Source: Oscillospiraceae bacterium (GTDB taxonomy: Bacteria; Bacillota; Clostridia; UMGS1810). From it: a stretch of 50,888 bases of DNA. A program made the translations under genes and the position numbers. The notes under the pieces were generated by a model. The model was not told the origin of the DNA and did no database searches. It saw nothing but the letters and a program-made list of their open reading frames with translations. Positions 1 to 7,459 of the stretch are shown piece by piece. Location of the stretch: contig SVJK01000011.1 of the NCBI GenBank assembly GCA_015069015.1, positions 1 through 50,888 on the forward strand. Reading direction: 5' to 3'. Each line of letters starts with the position of its first letter. The first letter of the stretch is position 1.

Positions 1-215
1 CAGAGGCAACAACCACCGAATTATCAAAAACAAAAAATCCACAAACATTTAAGGAAAATTTAGAGGTTGCTAAAAGTGGCGGAGAAGCAGCAGGTGTTGC
101 AAGAAAAGAAGTTGAGAGAAGAACAGGAAAATCAGTCATAACCTCAAAAAATGCAACCGAATTAAATCAGATAGTCACAGATTTAATTGAGGGTATTACA
201 GAAGACAAAGAATAG
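1..215 (+). CDS. C-terminal fragment of a BRO/DinD-like antirepressor-family protein (5' end outside window)
   Basis: An open frame enters from the left edge (first full codon at 3) and ends at TAG 213-215, giving the last 70 residues. The stretch reads L-E-V-A-K-S-G-G-E-A-A-G-V-A-R, then R-R-T-G-K-S-V-I-T-S-K-N-A. This resembles the C-terminal portion of phage antirepressor (BRO-N) and damage-inducible DinD-like proteins, where a 'GG..A..AR...E..TGK.V.....N' pattern is common. Such proteins act in phage lysogeny or DNA-damage responses. The catalytic or DNA-binding N-terminus is not visible, so the family call rests on a short tail and memory of the pattern. Downstream is a short GACAC/GTGTC hairpin (231-254). 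Confidence 0.45.
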   Translation, partial: EATTTELSKTKNPQTFKENLEVAKSGGEAAGVARKEVERRTGKSVITSKNATELNQIVTDLIEGITEDKE

Positions 216-571
216 TCTTCAATCATACGAGACACAAGAAAGTTTTTTCGTGTCAAGTCCATACAATTTAAAACATTAGTTTGCCGATAATAAATATTTA
301 CATATCGGGCAGGAAAATCTAATGTTCCTGCGGGTTTTAATGGATTTTGCTCAAAGAAAAAACAGTGAAAAATTTAATGGAAAAATAACGATTGCTTTCG
401 CAATCTACACCTCACCACCGCCTACGGCGGAGCCTCTCCTCGAGGAGAAGCCTTTGGAAGGTTTAGATGCAACCAATAAAAGTTTGGCATCTAATTATAA
501 AAAAGTTAAAAACCAGCATGAAAAACATTGATTTTTATATGTTGTTTGTGGTATACTAAAATGTGGTGATA
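216..571. other. Intergenic region with a run of short GC-rich hairpins
   Basis: No convincing gene. A series of small inverted repeats is visible: GACAC/GTGTC (231-254), GCAGGAA/TTCCTGC (309-331), GATTGC/GCAATC (390-405), CCGCC/GGCGG (418-430) and the 12-bp palindrome CTCCTCGAGGAG (436-447). The last three lie in a locally GC-rich block (about 385-460) inside AT-rich DNA. The right end carries the tcdA promoter. A 69-codon frame at 322-531 runs through the hairpins and has no family resemblance, so it is not called. Confidence 0.6.
528..557 (+). promoter_or_regulatory. Sigma-A promoter of the tcdA operon
   Basis: TTGATT (528-533), an 18-base spacer and TATACT (552-557). A start of transcription about 7 bases downstream (near 564) would leave only 8-11 bases before the tcdA ATG, so the message would be almost leaderless. 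This argues against the upstream GTG at 563. Confidence 0.6.
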
Positions 572-1288
572 ATGATGAGCGAACGGTTTTCAAGAACTGA
601 AATAATGCTTGGCGGTGACGCCCTGTCACGTCTTTCATCTTCCACCGTTGCCGTATTTGGCGTGGGAGGTGTCGGAGGGGCATCTGTTGAGGCTCTTGTG
701 CGTGCAGGTGTGGGGCATCTTGTTTTGGTTGATGCAGACACGGTATCCATAACAAATCTCAACCGTCAGATAATTGCCTTTTCATCAAATGTGGGAGATG
801 CAAAGGTTATGGCGGCAAAAAAAAGAGCAGAAGACATTAACCCTGAGATTAAAGTAGACGCCATGGAATGTTTCTTTGATTCATCCACAAAAGACAGTTT
901 CGACTTTTCATCATTTGATTATGTGATAGATGCTATAGATACGGTGAGTTCAAAAATCGAACTCATAAAATGTGCAAAAAAAGCAAACTCTCCCATAATT
1001 TCTGCAATGGGAGCGGGAAACAAACTCGATCCCACTCTTTTTAAGGTTTCAGACATTTCAAAAACAAAGGTCTGTCCCCTTGCAAGAGCGGTGAGAACAA
1101 GGCTAAAAAAAGAGGGAATATATTCTCTTAAATGTGTGTATTCAGAAGAAGAACCCTCATTGCCAAAGGGCGAAGAAGTAATTTCTGAAAACGGACATCC
1201 TCTCCCCGGCTCAGTGTCATTTGTACCGCCGGTTATGGGATATATCCTTGCAGGAGAGGTAATAAAAGATTTAATAAGGTCAATCTGA
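572..1288 (+). CDS. tcdA: tRNA threonylcarbamoyladenosine dehydratase TcdA (ThiF/E1-like)
   Basis: Cytoplasmic E1-like ATP-dependent enzyme that cyclises the N6-threonylcarbamoyl group of tRNA position 37 (t6A to ct6A). The 238-residue protein has the nucleotide-binding G-V-G-G-V-G loop at about residues 30-35, the aspartate of the L-V-D-A-D strand, and the family N-L-N-R-Q motif near residues 62-66. Length and C-terminus (P-V-M-G-Y-I-L-A-G-E-V-I) are normal for TcdA. In-frame starts are GTG 563, ATG 572 and ATG 575. The promoter position excludes 563, and GGTGAT at 565-570 suits 575 slightly better than 572. It is the first gene of an operon with nifS, nifU and apbE. Cysteine desulfurases feed the CsdE sulfur path that accompanies TcdA in enterobacteria, so the pairing makes sense. 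Confidence 0.9.
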   Translation: MMSERFSRTEIMLGGDALSRLSSSTVAVFGVGGVGGASVEALVRAGVGHLVLVDADTVSITNLNRQIIAFSSNVGDAKVMAAKKRAEDINPEIKVDAMECFFDSSTKDSFDFSSFDYVIDAIDTVSSKIELIKCAKKANSPIISAMGAGNKLDPTLFKVSDISKTKVCPLARAVRTRLKKEGIYSLKCVYSEEEPSLPKGEEVISENGHPLPGSVSFVPPVMGYILAGEVIKDLIRSI

Positions 1289-1330
1289 CATAAGATTTTT
1301 ACAAATATACAAAAAGAAGGTGCAGTTTTT

Positions 1331-2518
1331 ATGCAGGTATACGCAGACAATGCGGCTACAACCAAAATGTCAAAAAAAGCAATAGATGCAATGATTCCCT
1401 ATCTTGAGGGAGTTTATGCAAATCCGTCAAGTCTTCACACTCCCGGTCAGGAGGCAGCAGAGGCTTTGATGGATGCAAGAGAGAGAGTTGCAAAGTGTTT
1501 CGGATGCGAAGCAAGAGAAATATATTTCACATCAGGAGGCTCTGAGGCTGACAATCAGGGAATTCTCTCTGTGGCGAAAAAAGGCGAGAGACTCGGAAAA
1601 AAACATATTATTTCCACAGCCTTTGAACACCACGCAGTTCTTCATACTTTGAAAAAGTTAGAGAAACAGGGTTTTGAAATAACTCTTTTGGATGTTGGCG
1701 AAAAAGGACTTGTAACACCTGAGCAGGTGAAAGAGGCAATCCGTCCCGAAACCTGTCTTGTGACGGTTATGTATGCCAACAATGAAATCGGAACAATTCA
1801 GCCAATTTCCGGAATCGGAAAAGTTTGCCGTGAGGCAGGTGTTATTTTCCACACCGATGCAGTTCAGGCGGCAGGGCATTTGAAAATAGATGTTAATGAG
1901 CAAAACATTGATATGCTCAGCATTTCCGCTCACAAGTTCCACGGGCCAAAAGGCGTGGGCGCACTCTATGTGAAAAAGGGCATAGTCGTTCACAACCTCA
2001 TTGAGGGAGGCGCTCAGGAAAGAGGAAAAAGAGGCGGGACAGAAAATATAGCAGGAATTTGTTCAATGGCAACTGCCCTTGAAGATGCAATTGAGAATAT
2101 GGACAAAAACAATGAAAAGATTCTGAAAATGAGAAACAGACTCATGGACGGTCTTTCAAAAATCCCCCACAGCATCATTAACGGTGACAAAGAAATGAGA
2201 CTTTCATCAAATGTCAATATGTGCTTTGAGGGAATTGAGGGTGAATCACTTCTTCTCATGCTTGACATGGAGGGAATCTGTGCATCCTCAGGCTCTGCCT
2301 GCACATCAGGCTCACTTGATCCCAGCCACGTTCTCCTGTCAATCGGAAGACCTCACGAAATTGCTCACGGATCACTTCGTCTTTCTCTTTGTGAATATAA
2401 CACAGAGGAAGAAATTGATTATATGCTGGAAAAAATCCCCTATGTTGTGGGATATCTCAGAAATATGTCTCCCGTATGGAGAGATTTAGAGGAAGGAAAG
2501 AGAAATCATGTTATATAG
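1331..2518 (+). CDS. nifS: Cysteine desulfurase (NifS/IscS class)
   Basis: PLP enzyme that takes sulfur from L-cysteine as an enzyme persulfide for Fe-S cluster and thio-nucleoside synthesis. The 395-residue protein has the class-V aminotransferase fold signature: Y-A-D-N-A-A-T-T at the N-terminus, an A-F-E-H-H-A-V region, the PLP lysine Lys202 in S-A-H-K-F, and the active cysteine Cys324 in S-S-G-S-A-C-T-S-G. AGAAGGTG (1314-1321) is the ribosome binding site. It lies 42 bp after tcdA and overlaps nifU by 11 bp, so the desulfurase and its scaffold are translationally coupled. Full length; nothing unusual apart from a slightly longer C-terminal tail. Confidence 0.93.
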   Translation: MQVYADNAATTKMSKKAIDAMIPYLEGVYANPSSLHTPGQEAAEALMDARERVAKCFGCEAREIYFTSGGSEADNQGILSVAKKGERLGKKHIISTAFEHHAVLHTLKKLEKQGFEITLLDVGEKGLVTPEQVKEAIRPETCLVTVMYANNEIGTIQPISGIGKVCREAGVIFHTDAVQAAGHLKIDVNEQNIDMLSISAHKFHGPKGVGALYVKKGIVVHNLIEGGAQERGKRGGTENIAGICSMATALEDAIENMDKNNEKILKMRNRLMDGLSKIPHSIINGDKEMRLSSNVNMCFEGIEGESLLLMLDMEGICASSGSACTSGSLDPSHVLLSIGRPHEIAHGSLRLSLCEYNTEEEIDYMLEKIPYVVGYLRNMSPVWRDLEEGKRNHVI

Positions 2519-2936
2519 TGAAAAAGTTATGGACCATTTCAAAAACCCAAGAAACGTCGGTGTTATTGAAGATGCTGACGGTGTGGGCGAAGTTGGCAAT
2601 GTTAAATGCGGAGATATTATGAAGATATATCTCAAAATAGAAAATGATGTTATTGTTGATGTTAAATTCAACACTTTCGGTTGCGGAAGTGCAATAGCAT
2701 CAAGTTCTATGGCAACAGAAATGATTAAGGGTGCAAAGGTGTCGGAAGCGTTGGAACTCACCAACAAAGCAGTTGTTGAAGCCCTTGACGGTCTTCCCCC
2801 TGCAAAAGTGCATTGCTCGGTTTTAGCAGAAGAAGCGGTTAAAAAAGCAATCAAGGACTATTATGACAAAAACGGCATAGAATATGATCCCGATCTTTTC
2901 CCCGACTGCGGAAACTGTGAACATTGCCACGTTTGA
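2508..2936 (+). CDS. nifU: Fe-S cluster assembly scaffold NifU/IscU
   Basis: Scaffold on which the partner desulfurase builds [Fe-S] clusters. The 142-residue protein carries the three conserved cysteines of the U-type fold, Cys34 (V-K-C-G-D), Cys59 (F-G-C-G-S-A) and Cys103 (H-C-S-V-L-A). The aspartate that usually follows the first cysteine by two residues is present (Cys-Gly-Asp). After the domain there is a short tail with three more cysteines (134, 137, 140) and histidines, in a C-x-x-C-x-x-C-H pattern, often seen in clostridial NifU-like proteins. It overlaps the end of nifS by 11 bp, with apbE starting 4 bp after its stop. Confidence 0.93.
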   Translation: MLYSEKVMDHFKNPRNVGVIEDADGVGEVGNVKCGDIMKIYLKIENDVIVDVKFNTFGCGSAIASSSMATEMIKGAKVSEALELTNKAVVEALDGLPPAKVHCSVLAEEAVKKAIKDYYDKNGIEYDPDLFPDCGNCEHCHV

Positions 2937-2940
2937 TATT

Positions 2941-3897
2941 ATGAAAAAGATACTTTTAACTTTATATATTTTCTGTCTTGTCTTTTCTTTTGTAGGTTGC
3001 AGTGAGGAAAAGGTGTCTCGAACTGTTATGGTGATGGACACCGTTGCAACCATTGAATGTTACGGAGATAATGCAAAAGAGGCGTGCGACAAGGCAATTT
3101 CAGAAATTCAGAGAATTGAACTTTTGTTCAGTCCCTGGATTGAAACTTCTGAAATATATAAAATCAATAAAACCGCTCATCTTTCTCCCGTAAAAACAGA
3201 TCCTGAGGTTTTCAAAGTCCTCGAACGATGCATTGAAGTTTCCGAAATCACAGGCGGAGCCTTTGACATAACGTTAAAACCTCTGAAAGATGTATGGAAT
3301 ATGAAATCCGAAAGCCCGAAAGTTCCCTCAAAAGAGGAAATAGACGAAGCCCTTAGCATCTGCGGATATGAAAACCTTGTCCTGAAAGACGGCTGTGTCT
3401 CCTTTAAAAAAGAGGGAATGGCACTTGACCTTGGTGGGGCTGTGAAAGGCTATGCTGCCGACAGAGCGGCAGAAGTGATTAAAAAGGCGGGGGTTAAAAA
3501 CGCCCTCATTGACATTGGCGGAAATGTGTATGCCCTTGGAGAATCGCCCAAGAAAAGAGAGTGGAAAATTGGTCTTCAGCACCCCGCCAAAGACAGAGGG
3601 GAATATTTTGAGACAATAGAACTTTCAGACAAAACCTGTGTCACATCAGGCTCATATGAGAGATATTTTGAACAAGACGGAAAGGTCTATCATCACATAA
3701 TGGACCCAAAAACAGGCTACAGTGCAGATTCGGGTCTGGTCAGCGTGTCTGTCGTCGGAAAATCTTCCTTTGAAGCAGATATGGCAAGCACTGCCGCATT
3801 TGTTATGGGACAAGAAAAGTTTTTGGAAGTCAAAGACGATTTTGATATAGAAACCTTTATTGCAGTTGATAAGACAAACAACTGGAAAAGGTATTAA
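2941..3897 (+). CDS. apbE: FAD:protein FMN transferase (ApbE family lipoprotein)
   Basis: Exported Mg2+-dependent enzyme that attaches FMN to a threonine of target flavoproteins, such as Rnf/Nqr subunits or FMN-binding domains. A lipoprotein signal peptide ends in F-V-G-C with the lipidated Cys20. Further features are M-D-T-V-A-T-I-E near the mature start, the flavin-binding stretch L-D-L-G-G-A-V-K-G-Y-A-A-D, V-T-S-G-S-Y-E-R-Y-F, H-I-M-D-P-K-T-G-Y, and a C-terminal A-D-M-A-S-T-A corresponding to the metal-binding D-A-L-S-T-A motif. The frame is open upstream from 2884, but ATG 2941 directly before the signal peptide, 4 bp after nifU, is the sensible start. At 318 residues it is slightly short for the family. 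No recognisable ApbE target is encoded in the window. Confidence 0.88.
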   Translation: MKKILLTLYIFCLVFSFVGCSEEKVSRTVMVMDTVATIECYGDNAKEACDKAISEIQRIELLFSPWIETSEIYKINKTAHLSPVKTDPEVFKVLERCIEVSEITGGAFDITLKPLKDVWNMKSESPKVPSKEEIDEALSICGYENLVLKDGCVSFKKEGMALDLGGAVKGYAADRAAEVIKKAGVKNALIDIGGNVYALGESPKKREWKIGLQHPAKDRGEYFETIELSDKTCVTSGSYERYFEQDGKVYHHIMDPKTGYSADSGLVSVSVVGKSSFEADMASTAAFVMGQEKFLEVKDDFDIETFIAVDKTNNWKRY

Positions 3898-3921
3898 ACC
3901 CTATAGAATAAAAGTGCATAT

Positions 3922-3968
3922 AAAACCCTCACCTTTTGCTATGAGAAATAGCAGGGGTGAGGGTTTTT
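3922..3968. terminator. Bidirectional intrinsic terminator between apbE and parB
   Basis: AAAACCCTCACC (3922-3933) pairs perfectly with GGTGAGGGTTTT (3956-3967). A second, inner stem GCTAT/ATAGC (3938-3942 with 3948-3952) sits in the loop. A-run on the left and T-run on the right let it stop transcription from both converging genes. Confidence 0.85.
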
Positions 3969-3984
3969 CGTTTGGATTATTTTA

Positions 3985-4860
3985 TCACAAAGCTTCTTGT
4001 TTTGGGATTTGAACTATATATTCCGTATAATCTTCAAAATCTCTTTCCACTGTTTTTGCTTCAATTCCGTTTTGTCTCATCACATCAACTGCATGACGAA
4101 TGGTGTTAACAAAAATTCTCACATCCTTAAAAATGCAGGATTTGTTTTCGGGATTTGGTTTTTCCGCTTCCTTTTTTGGCTGTGGCTCAGGGGTGAGCAT
4201 TTTTTCGATCATTTCATCGGTCTGGGCAACGTTTAAGTTTTCATCGGTAATTCTGAGAAGTGCTTTCAGTTGTTTTTCTTCAGTTTCAAGCCTTAAAATT
4301 GCCCTTGCGTGTCGCTCGGTGAGACCTGATTCTGTGATAATCTCTCTCACAACGGAGGGGAGTTTCAAAAGCCTCACTTTGTTGGCAACGGCAGACTGAC
4401 TCTTTCCTATTCTTTTTGCAAGTTCTTCCTGAGTGAAGCCGTGACGGTACAAAAGATTTCTGTAGGCTTCCGCCTCTTCCATAAAGGTCAGGTTTTCCCT
4501 TTGAATGTTTTCAATCAGAGCAACCACGGCACAGTCGTTGTCAGAAAGGTCTGCAACAATTGCAGGGACTCTTAAAAGTCCTGCCATGGAAGATGCCCGA
4601 AGTCTTCTTTCGCCTGCAATGAGTTCATAGGAATCGGCTGAAATTCTTCTCACGGTGATTGGCTGAATCACGCCATATTTTTTTATGGATTCCGAAAGTT
4701 CTTCTATTGCTTCTGAGTCAAATGTCCGTCTTGGCTGATATGGACTTTGACGGATAAAATGAATGGGAATCTGAATAACCGCCTTTTCTGTCTCTTTTGC
4801 TTTGAATTCCTCGGTGTAGGTTATGGGAAGTGCCGATTTGATTTTGGAAAGTATGTTCAC
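3985..4860 (-). CDS. ParB/Spo0J/Noc-family CTP-dependent DNA-binding protein
   Basis: The 291-residue protein has the ParB N-terminal CTPase/clamp domain: Y-Q-P-R-R (residues 41-45), G-V-I-Q-P-I near residue 63, the CTP-binding box G-E-R-R-L-R-A at 83-89 and E-N-I-Q-R at 117-121. A helix-turn-helix follows (about 143-166, F-T-Q-E-E-L-A-K-R-I-G-K-S), then a linker rich in Lys, Glu and Pro and a C-terminal dimer domain. Family members slide as clamps on DNA after loading at parS or NBS sites, for chromosome segregation (Spo0J) or nucleoid occlusion (Noc). The absence of an adjacent parA/soj and the N-terminal layout favour a Noc-like or solitary role, but this is inference. AGGAGG (complement of 4869-4874) sets the start. 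Confidence 0.85.
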   Translation of the reverse strand: MNILSKIKSALPITYTEEFKAKETEKAVIQIPIHFIRQSPYQPRRTFDSEAIEELSESIKKYGVIQPITVRRISADSYELIAGERRLRASSMAGLLRVPAIVADLSDNDCAVVALIENIQRENLTFMEEAEAYRNLLYRHGFTQEELAKRIGKSQSAVANKVRLLKLPSVVREIITESGLTERHARAILRLETEEKQLKALLRITDENLNVAQTDEMIEKMLTPEPQPKKEAEKPNPENKSCIFKDVRIFVNTIRHAVDVMRQNGIEAKTVERDFEDYTEYIVQIPKQEAL

Positions 4861-4909
4861 GTAATATTCCTCCTGTGTTTTATTTTCAATAACTATCTAC
4901 CTTATAAAA

Positions 4910-4939
4910 ATTATACCATTTTGCACCGTAAAAGTGAAA
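4910..4939 (-). promoter_or_regulatory. Promoter of the parB/noc gene
   Basis: Read on the minus strand: TTTCAC (4934-4939), an 18-base spacer and a consensus TATAAT (4910-4915), about 50 bases upstream of the start codon. The -35 is weak and the -10 strong. Confidence 0.5.
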
Positions 4940-5253
4940 CAAATTCCATCTATAAAAAAAGACATCAAAGGCAATTTCCCGTCCGAAAAAACCATTGCCC
5001 GTGGCATCTTTGGGAAGTTCATCACCTTTTCTGTCACAGATTGCGATATTTTTTTACTGTATAGGAATTTACTCTGGAATTTAGTTCGCGAGATAAGATG
5101 TATATCGAATTACGCTCGCGACTTGGGTGCAGGCTCAGCCTGCTTTTTTAAAACAGAGAAAAACAAAGGGGATTTAATAGAACAAACCATATTCATAAAC
5201 AAAATCCACTCGCAGTAGATATTTTCCTTAAATGTCTTGGAACAAATATTCCA
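4940..5253. other. Intergenic region with palindromes and a terminator-like hairpin
   Basis: No supported gene. A TTCGCGAG/CTCGCGA inverted repeat spans about 5085-5121. Next is GCAGGC/GCCTGC (5129-5143) followed by six T (5144-5149), which looks like an intrinsic terminator in the plus direction. A 94-codon frame (4934-5218) runs straight through these structures, lacks a ribosome binding site and resembles nothing I know, so I treat it as chance. Confidence 0.5.
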
Positions 5254-5282
5254 TTGAAAAGTGATTTTATGGGTGGTATAAT
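5254..5282 (+). promoter_or_regulatory. Sigma-A promoter of the murQ operon
   Basis: TTGAAA (5254-5259), a 17-base spacer and TATAAT (5277-5282). The predicted transcript would start near 5289 and have a leader of about 200 nt that contains several hairpins. Confidence 0.65.
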
Positions 5283-5443
5283 TGACACATACAGAATTTT
5301 ATAAATAAAATTCTCAAGAGCTAACGCTCTTATGTGCTCTTGCGAGCACTGTGTCAATTGACGGCGTCGCAAAAATGCCCTTGCGAGCAAGCATTTTTGC
5401 TCCTGGTAAAATGAATTTGTGACATCTAATTGTTCACAAATTC
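5280..5443. repeat. Cloverleaf of nested inverted repeats plus two further hairpins in the murQ leader
   Basis: An outer 10-bp stem AATTGACACA (5280-5289) pairs perfectly with TGTGTCAATT (5350-5359). It encloses three perfect hairpins: GAATTTTAT/ATAAAATTC (5294-5313), AAGAGC/GCTCTT (5316-5331) and GTGCTC/GAGCAC (5334-5349). Two further hairpins follow: GCAAAAATGC/GCATTTTTGC (5369-5400) and GAATTTGTGA/TCACAAATTC (5413-5443). The left arm of the outer stem overlaps the murQ -10 box, so the full cloverleaf would form in DNA or in read-through RNA but not in RNA started at this promoter. Confidence 0.8.
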
Positions 5444-5490
5444 AACAATATAAATTCCTGTCGGGACGAAAAAAGAAAAGAGGAAAAAAT

Positions 5491-6285
5491 ATGCTGACAG
5501 AACAAAGAAACCCAAGCACAATGAATATAGACAAAGCAAGCACGAGAGAAATGCTTGAAATGATACAAAGAGAAAATGTAAATGCAGTAAATGCTGTGGG
5601 AGAAGTTTTACCGTATATTGAAAAAGCAGTAGAAATAATTACAGAGGGTATGAAAAAAGGCGGAAGACTCATATACATAGGTGCAGGAACATCGGGCAGA
5701 CTCGGAGTGCTTGATGCGGTAGAGTGTCCGCCCACATTCGGTGTTGACCGTGAACTTGTAAGCGGAATAATTGCAGGTGGCGAAGATTGTATGTTCCGTG
5801 CGGCAGAGGGAGAAGAAGATGACGGCGATGCAGGGGTGAGAGATATCAAAGCAAAGAATCTGACACCTGCAGACACTGTTGTGGGGATTTCTGCATCGGG
5901 AAATGCATCATATGTAGCAGATGCTCTTTCCTATGCAAAAAAGGTTGGTTGCAAGACCATTTCGATAAGTGCAAATTACGGGTGCAGACTTGAGAAAGAG
6001 GCAGATGTGGCAATTGTTTGTGTGACAGGCCCTGAAGCGATTACGGGCTCAACAAGAATGAAAGCAGGTTCTGCCCAGAAAATGATTTTAAATATGCTCT
6101 CAACATGCACTATGATAAAAACAGGAAAAGTGCGTGAAAATCTGATGATTAATCTTCGTCCCACAAACATCAAACTCAAAGAACGTGTCATTTCAATTGT
6201 GTGCCAACTTTGTAAGTGTGACAGAGACATGGCAATTGAAAAACTTGAAGAGCACAACTGGGTTATAAGTGACGTTGTGGAATAA
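5491..6285 (+). CDS. murQ: N-acetylmuramic acid 6-phosphate etherase
   Basis: Cytoplasmic lyase that splits the D-lactyl ether of MurNAc-6-phosphate to give GlcNAc-6-phosphate, used in recycling cell wall or scavenging muropeptide sugars. The SIS sugar-isomerase domain is clear: G-A-G-T-S-G-R (residues 64-70), L-D-A-V-E-C-P-P-T-F with Glu78, and A-A-E-G-E-E-D with Glu109. These two glutamates have the same 31-residue spacing as the catalytic Glu83 and Glu114 of E. coli MurQ. G-S-T-R-M-K-A-G-S-A is also present. At 264 residues it is about 30 shorter than typical MurQ because the C-terminal helical domain is cut down. The frame is open from 5419, but ATG 5491 follows an AGAGGAAAA site. First gene of an operon with a kinase-like regulator. 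Confidence 0.9.
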   Translation: MLTEQRNPSTMNIDKASTREMLEMIQRENVNAVNAVGEVLPYIEKAVEIITEGMKKGGRLIYIGAGTSGRLGVLDAVECPPTFGVDRELVSGIIAGGEDCMFRAAEGEEDDGDAGVRDIKAKNLTPADTVVGISASGNASYVADALSYAKKVGCKTISISANYGCRLEKEADVAIVCVTGPEAITGSTRMKAGSAQKMILNMLSTCTMIKTGKVRENLMINLRPTNIKLKERVISIVCQLCKCDRDMAIEKLEEHNWVISDVVE

Positions 6286-6301
6286 TTAAAAGGAGACAGA
6301 A

Positions 6302-7459
6302 ATGGAGAACAAAACATTTTTTTCTCAAAACTTAAGATTTTTCAGAAAAAAAGCAGGTATGACTCAGAAAGAGTTTGCTTCAAAAATAGGATTTTCCGAC
6401 AAAGCCGTAAACAAATGGGAAAAAACAGGGACAATTCCGGGCATAAATACAATCCTTGACATATGCACCTGCCTCAGAATTTCCTTAAACGAACTTCTGC
6501 TGTTCAACACAAATGACGATTTCTATCTTGCCATAGACGGGGGAGGAACAAAAACCGAATTTGTTTTGTTTAATGAAACGGGAGAATTTTTTAAAAGGAT
6601 TACTCTTGGTGCATCAAATCCCAATGTGGTGGGCATGGAAAAAGTTTTTGATGTAATAGACGAGGGGATTGAGCGTCTGTATATAGATAAAGATAACGTG
6701 AGGGGCGTTTTTGCAGGGATTGCAGGATGCGGATTTGAAAAAAATTCTGTCAGGGTTGAAAATCATCTGAAAGAAATCCTGAAAAATGCCGTGATTTGTG
6801 TTGAAAGCGACATTATGAACGTAATTGGTTCTGTTCCCCATATAAAAAACTGCGCTGCAATAATCTGCGGCACGGGAAGTGTGGCATATGCTTATGAAAA
6901 TAGCGTTTTAACCAGAGTCGGAGGATGGGGATATCTTCTGGAACTTTCAGGAAGCGGATATGACATAGGCAGAGATGCGCTGATTGCCGCCATTTCCCAA
7001 AGGGACGGAATTGGAGAGGACACCATTTTAACAGAAGCGGTTGAAGAAAAACTCGGCTCGTCTGTGTGGGACAGCATAGACAAAATATATTCATCAAAAA
7101 CCGAATTCATTGCATCCTTTGCACCTCTTGTTTTTGAAGCCTGTGAAAAAGGAGACAGAGTTTCAAAAGGAATTCTTCAAAAAAATGCAAAGCATATGAG
7201 TGACCTTGTGGAAAAAGTGATGAAGAATCATGACTGCTCCGATACCCTTTTAATGTCGGGGGGACTATTGTCAAAGGATTCTGTCTATGCAAAAATGATA
7301 GAGGCAAATCTTGGAGAAGACAAACACGTCATAATTCCGGAAATTCCTCAGGTTTTCGGTGCCTGCATCAGATGCCTGAAACAATGCGGAAAAGATACGC
7401 AAATGATAGAAAAAGTTTTTGAATCGGAATTTAAGAACAGGAGAGATAACAATGAGTAG
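6302..7459 (+). CDS. Fusion of Cro/C1-type HTH to BadF/BadG-type sugar-kinase domain
   Basis: Residues 8-66 are an XRE helix-turn-helix (L-R-F-F-R-K-K-A-G-M-T-Q-K-E-F-A, then W-E-K-T-G-T-I-P). Residues 74-375 are an ASKHA/BadF-type domain, the family of N-acetylglucosamine kinases and of the clostridial MurNAc/GlcNAc kinase MurK: phosphate-1 loop D-G-G-G-T-K-T (79-85), S-N-P-N-V-V-G, an E-S-D-I aspartate position, C-G-T-G-S and G-G-W-G. The usual G-D-E-G-S-G reads E-L-S-G-S-G, so catalysis may be reduced or lost. It lies 16 bp after murQ with an AAAGGAGA site and overlaps the next gene by 8 bp. The likely role is a sugar-sensing regulator, or a regulator-kinase, for amino-sugar use, analogous to NagC/Mlc but built on BadF rather than ROK. 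The function is inferred. Confidence 0.85.
   Translation: MENKTFFSQNLRFFRKKAGMTQKEFASKIGFSDKAVNKWEKTGTIPGINTILDICTCLRISLNELLLFNTNDDFYLAIDGGGTKTEFVLFNETGEFFKRITLGASNPNVVGMEKVFDVIDEGIERLYIDKDNVRGVFAGIAGCGFEKNSVRVENHLKEILKNAVICVESDIMNVIGSVPHIKNCAAIICGTGSVAYAYENSVLTRVGGWGYLLELSGSGYDIGRDALIAAISQRDGIGEDTILTEAVEEKLGSSVWDSIDKIYSSKTEFIASFAPLVFEACEKGDRVSKGILQKNAKHMSDLVEKVMKNHDCSDTLLMSGGLLSKDSVYAKMIEANLGEDKHVIIPEIPQVFGACIRCLKQCGKDTQMIEKVFESEFKNRRDNNE

Noticed and set aside
322-531. 69-codon frame upstream of tcdA
   Set aside because: It runs through several hairpins, and its composition reflects the repeats and not a protein.
4934-5218. 94-codon plus-strand reading frame
   Set aside because: It has no ribosome binding site, passes through a palindrome and a terminator-like hairpin, and resembles no family.
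5280-5359. tRNA-sized cloverleaf
   Set aside because: It has three arms and a closing stem, but no T-loop consensus, no recognisable anticodon arm and no CCA or discriminator arrangement, and its left arm overlaps a promoter.
5442-5876. 144-codon minus-strand frame opposite murQ
   Set aside because: A serine/proline-rich shadow of the MurQ coding sequence.
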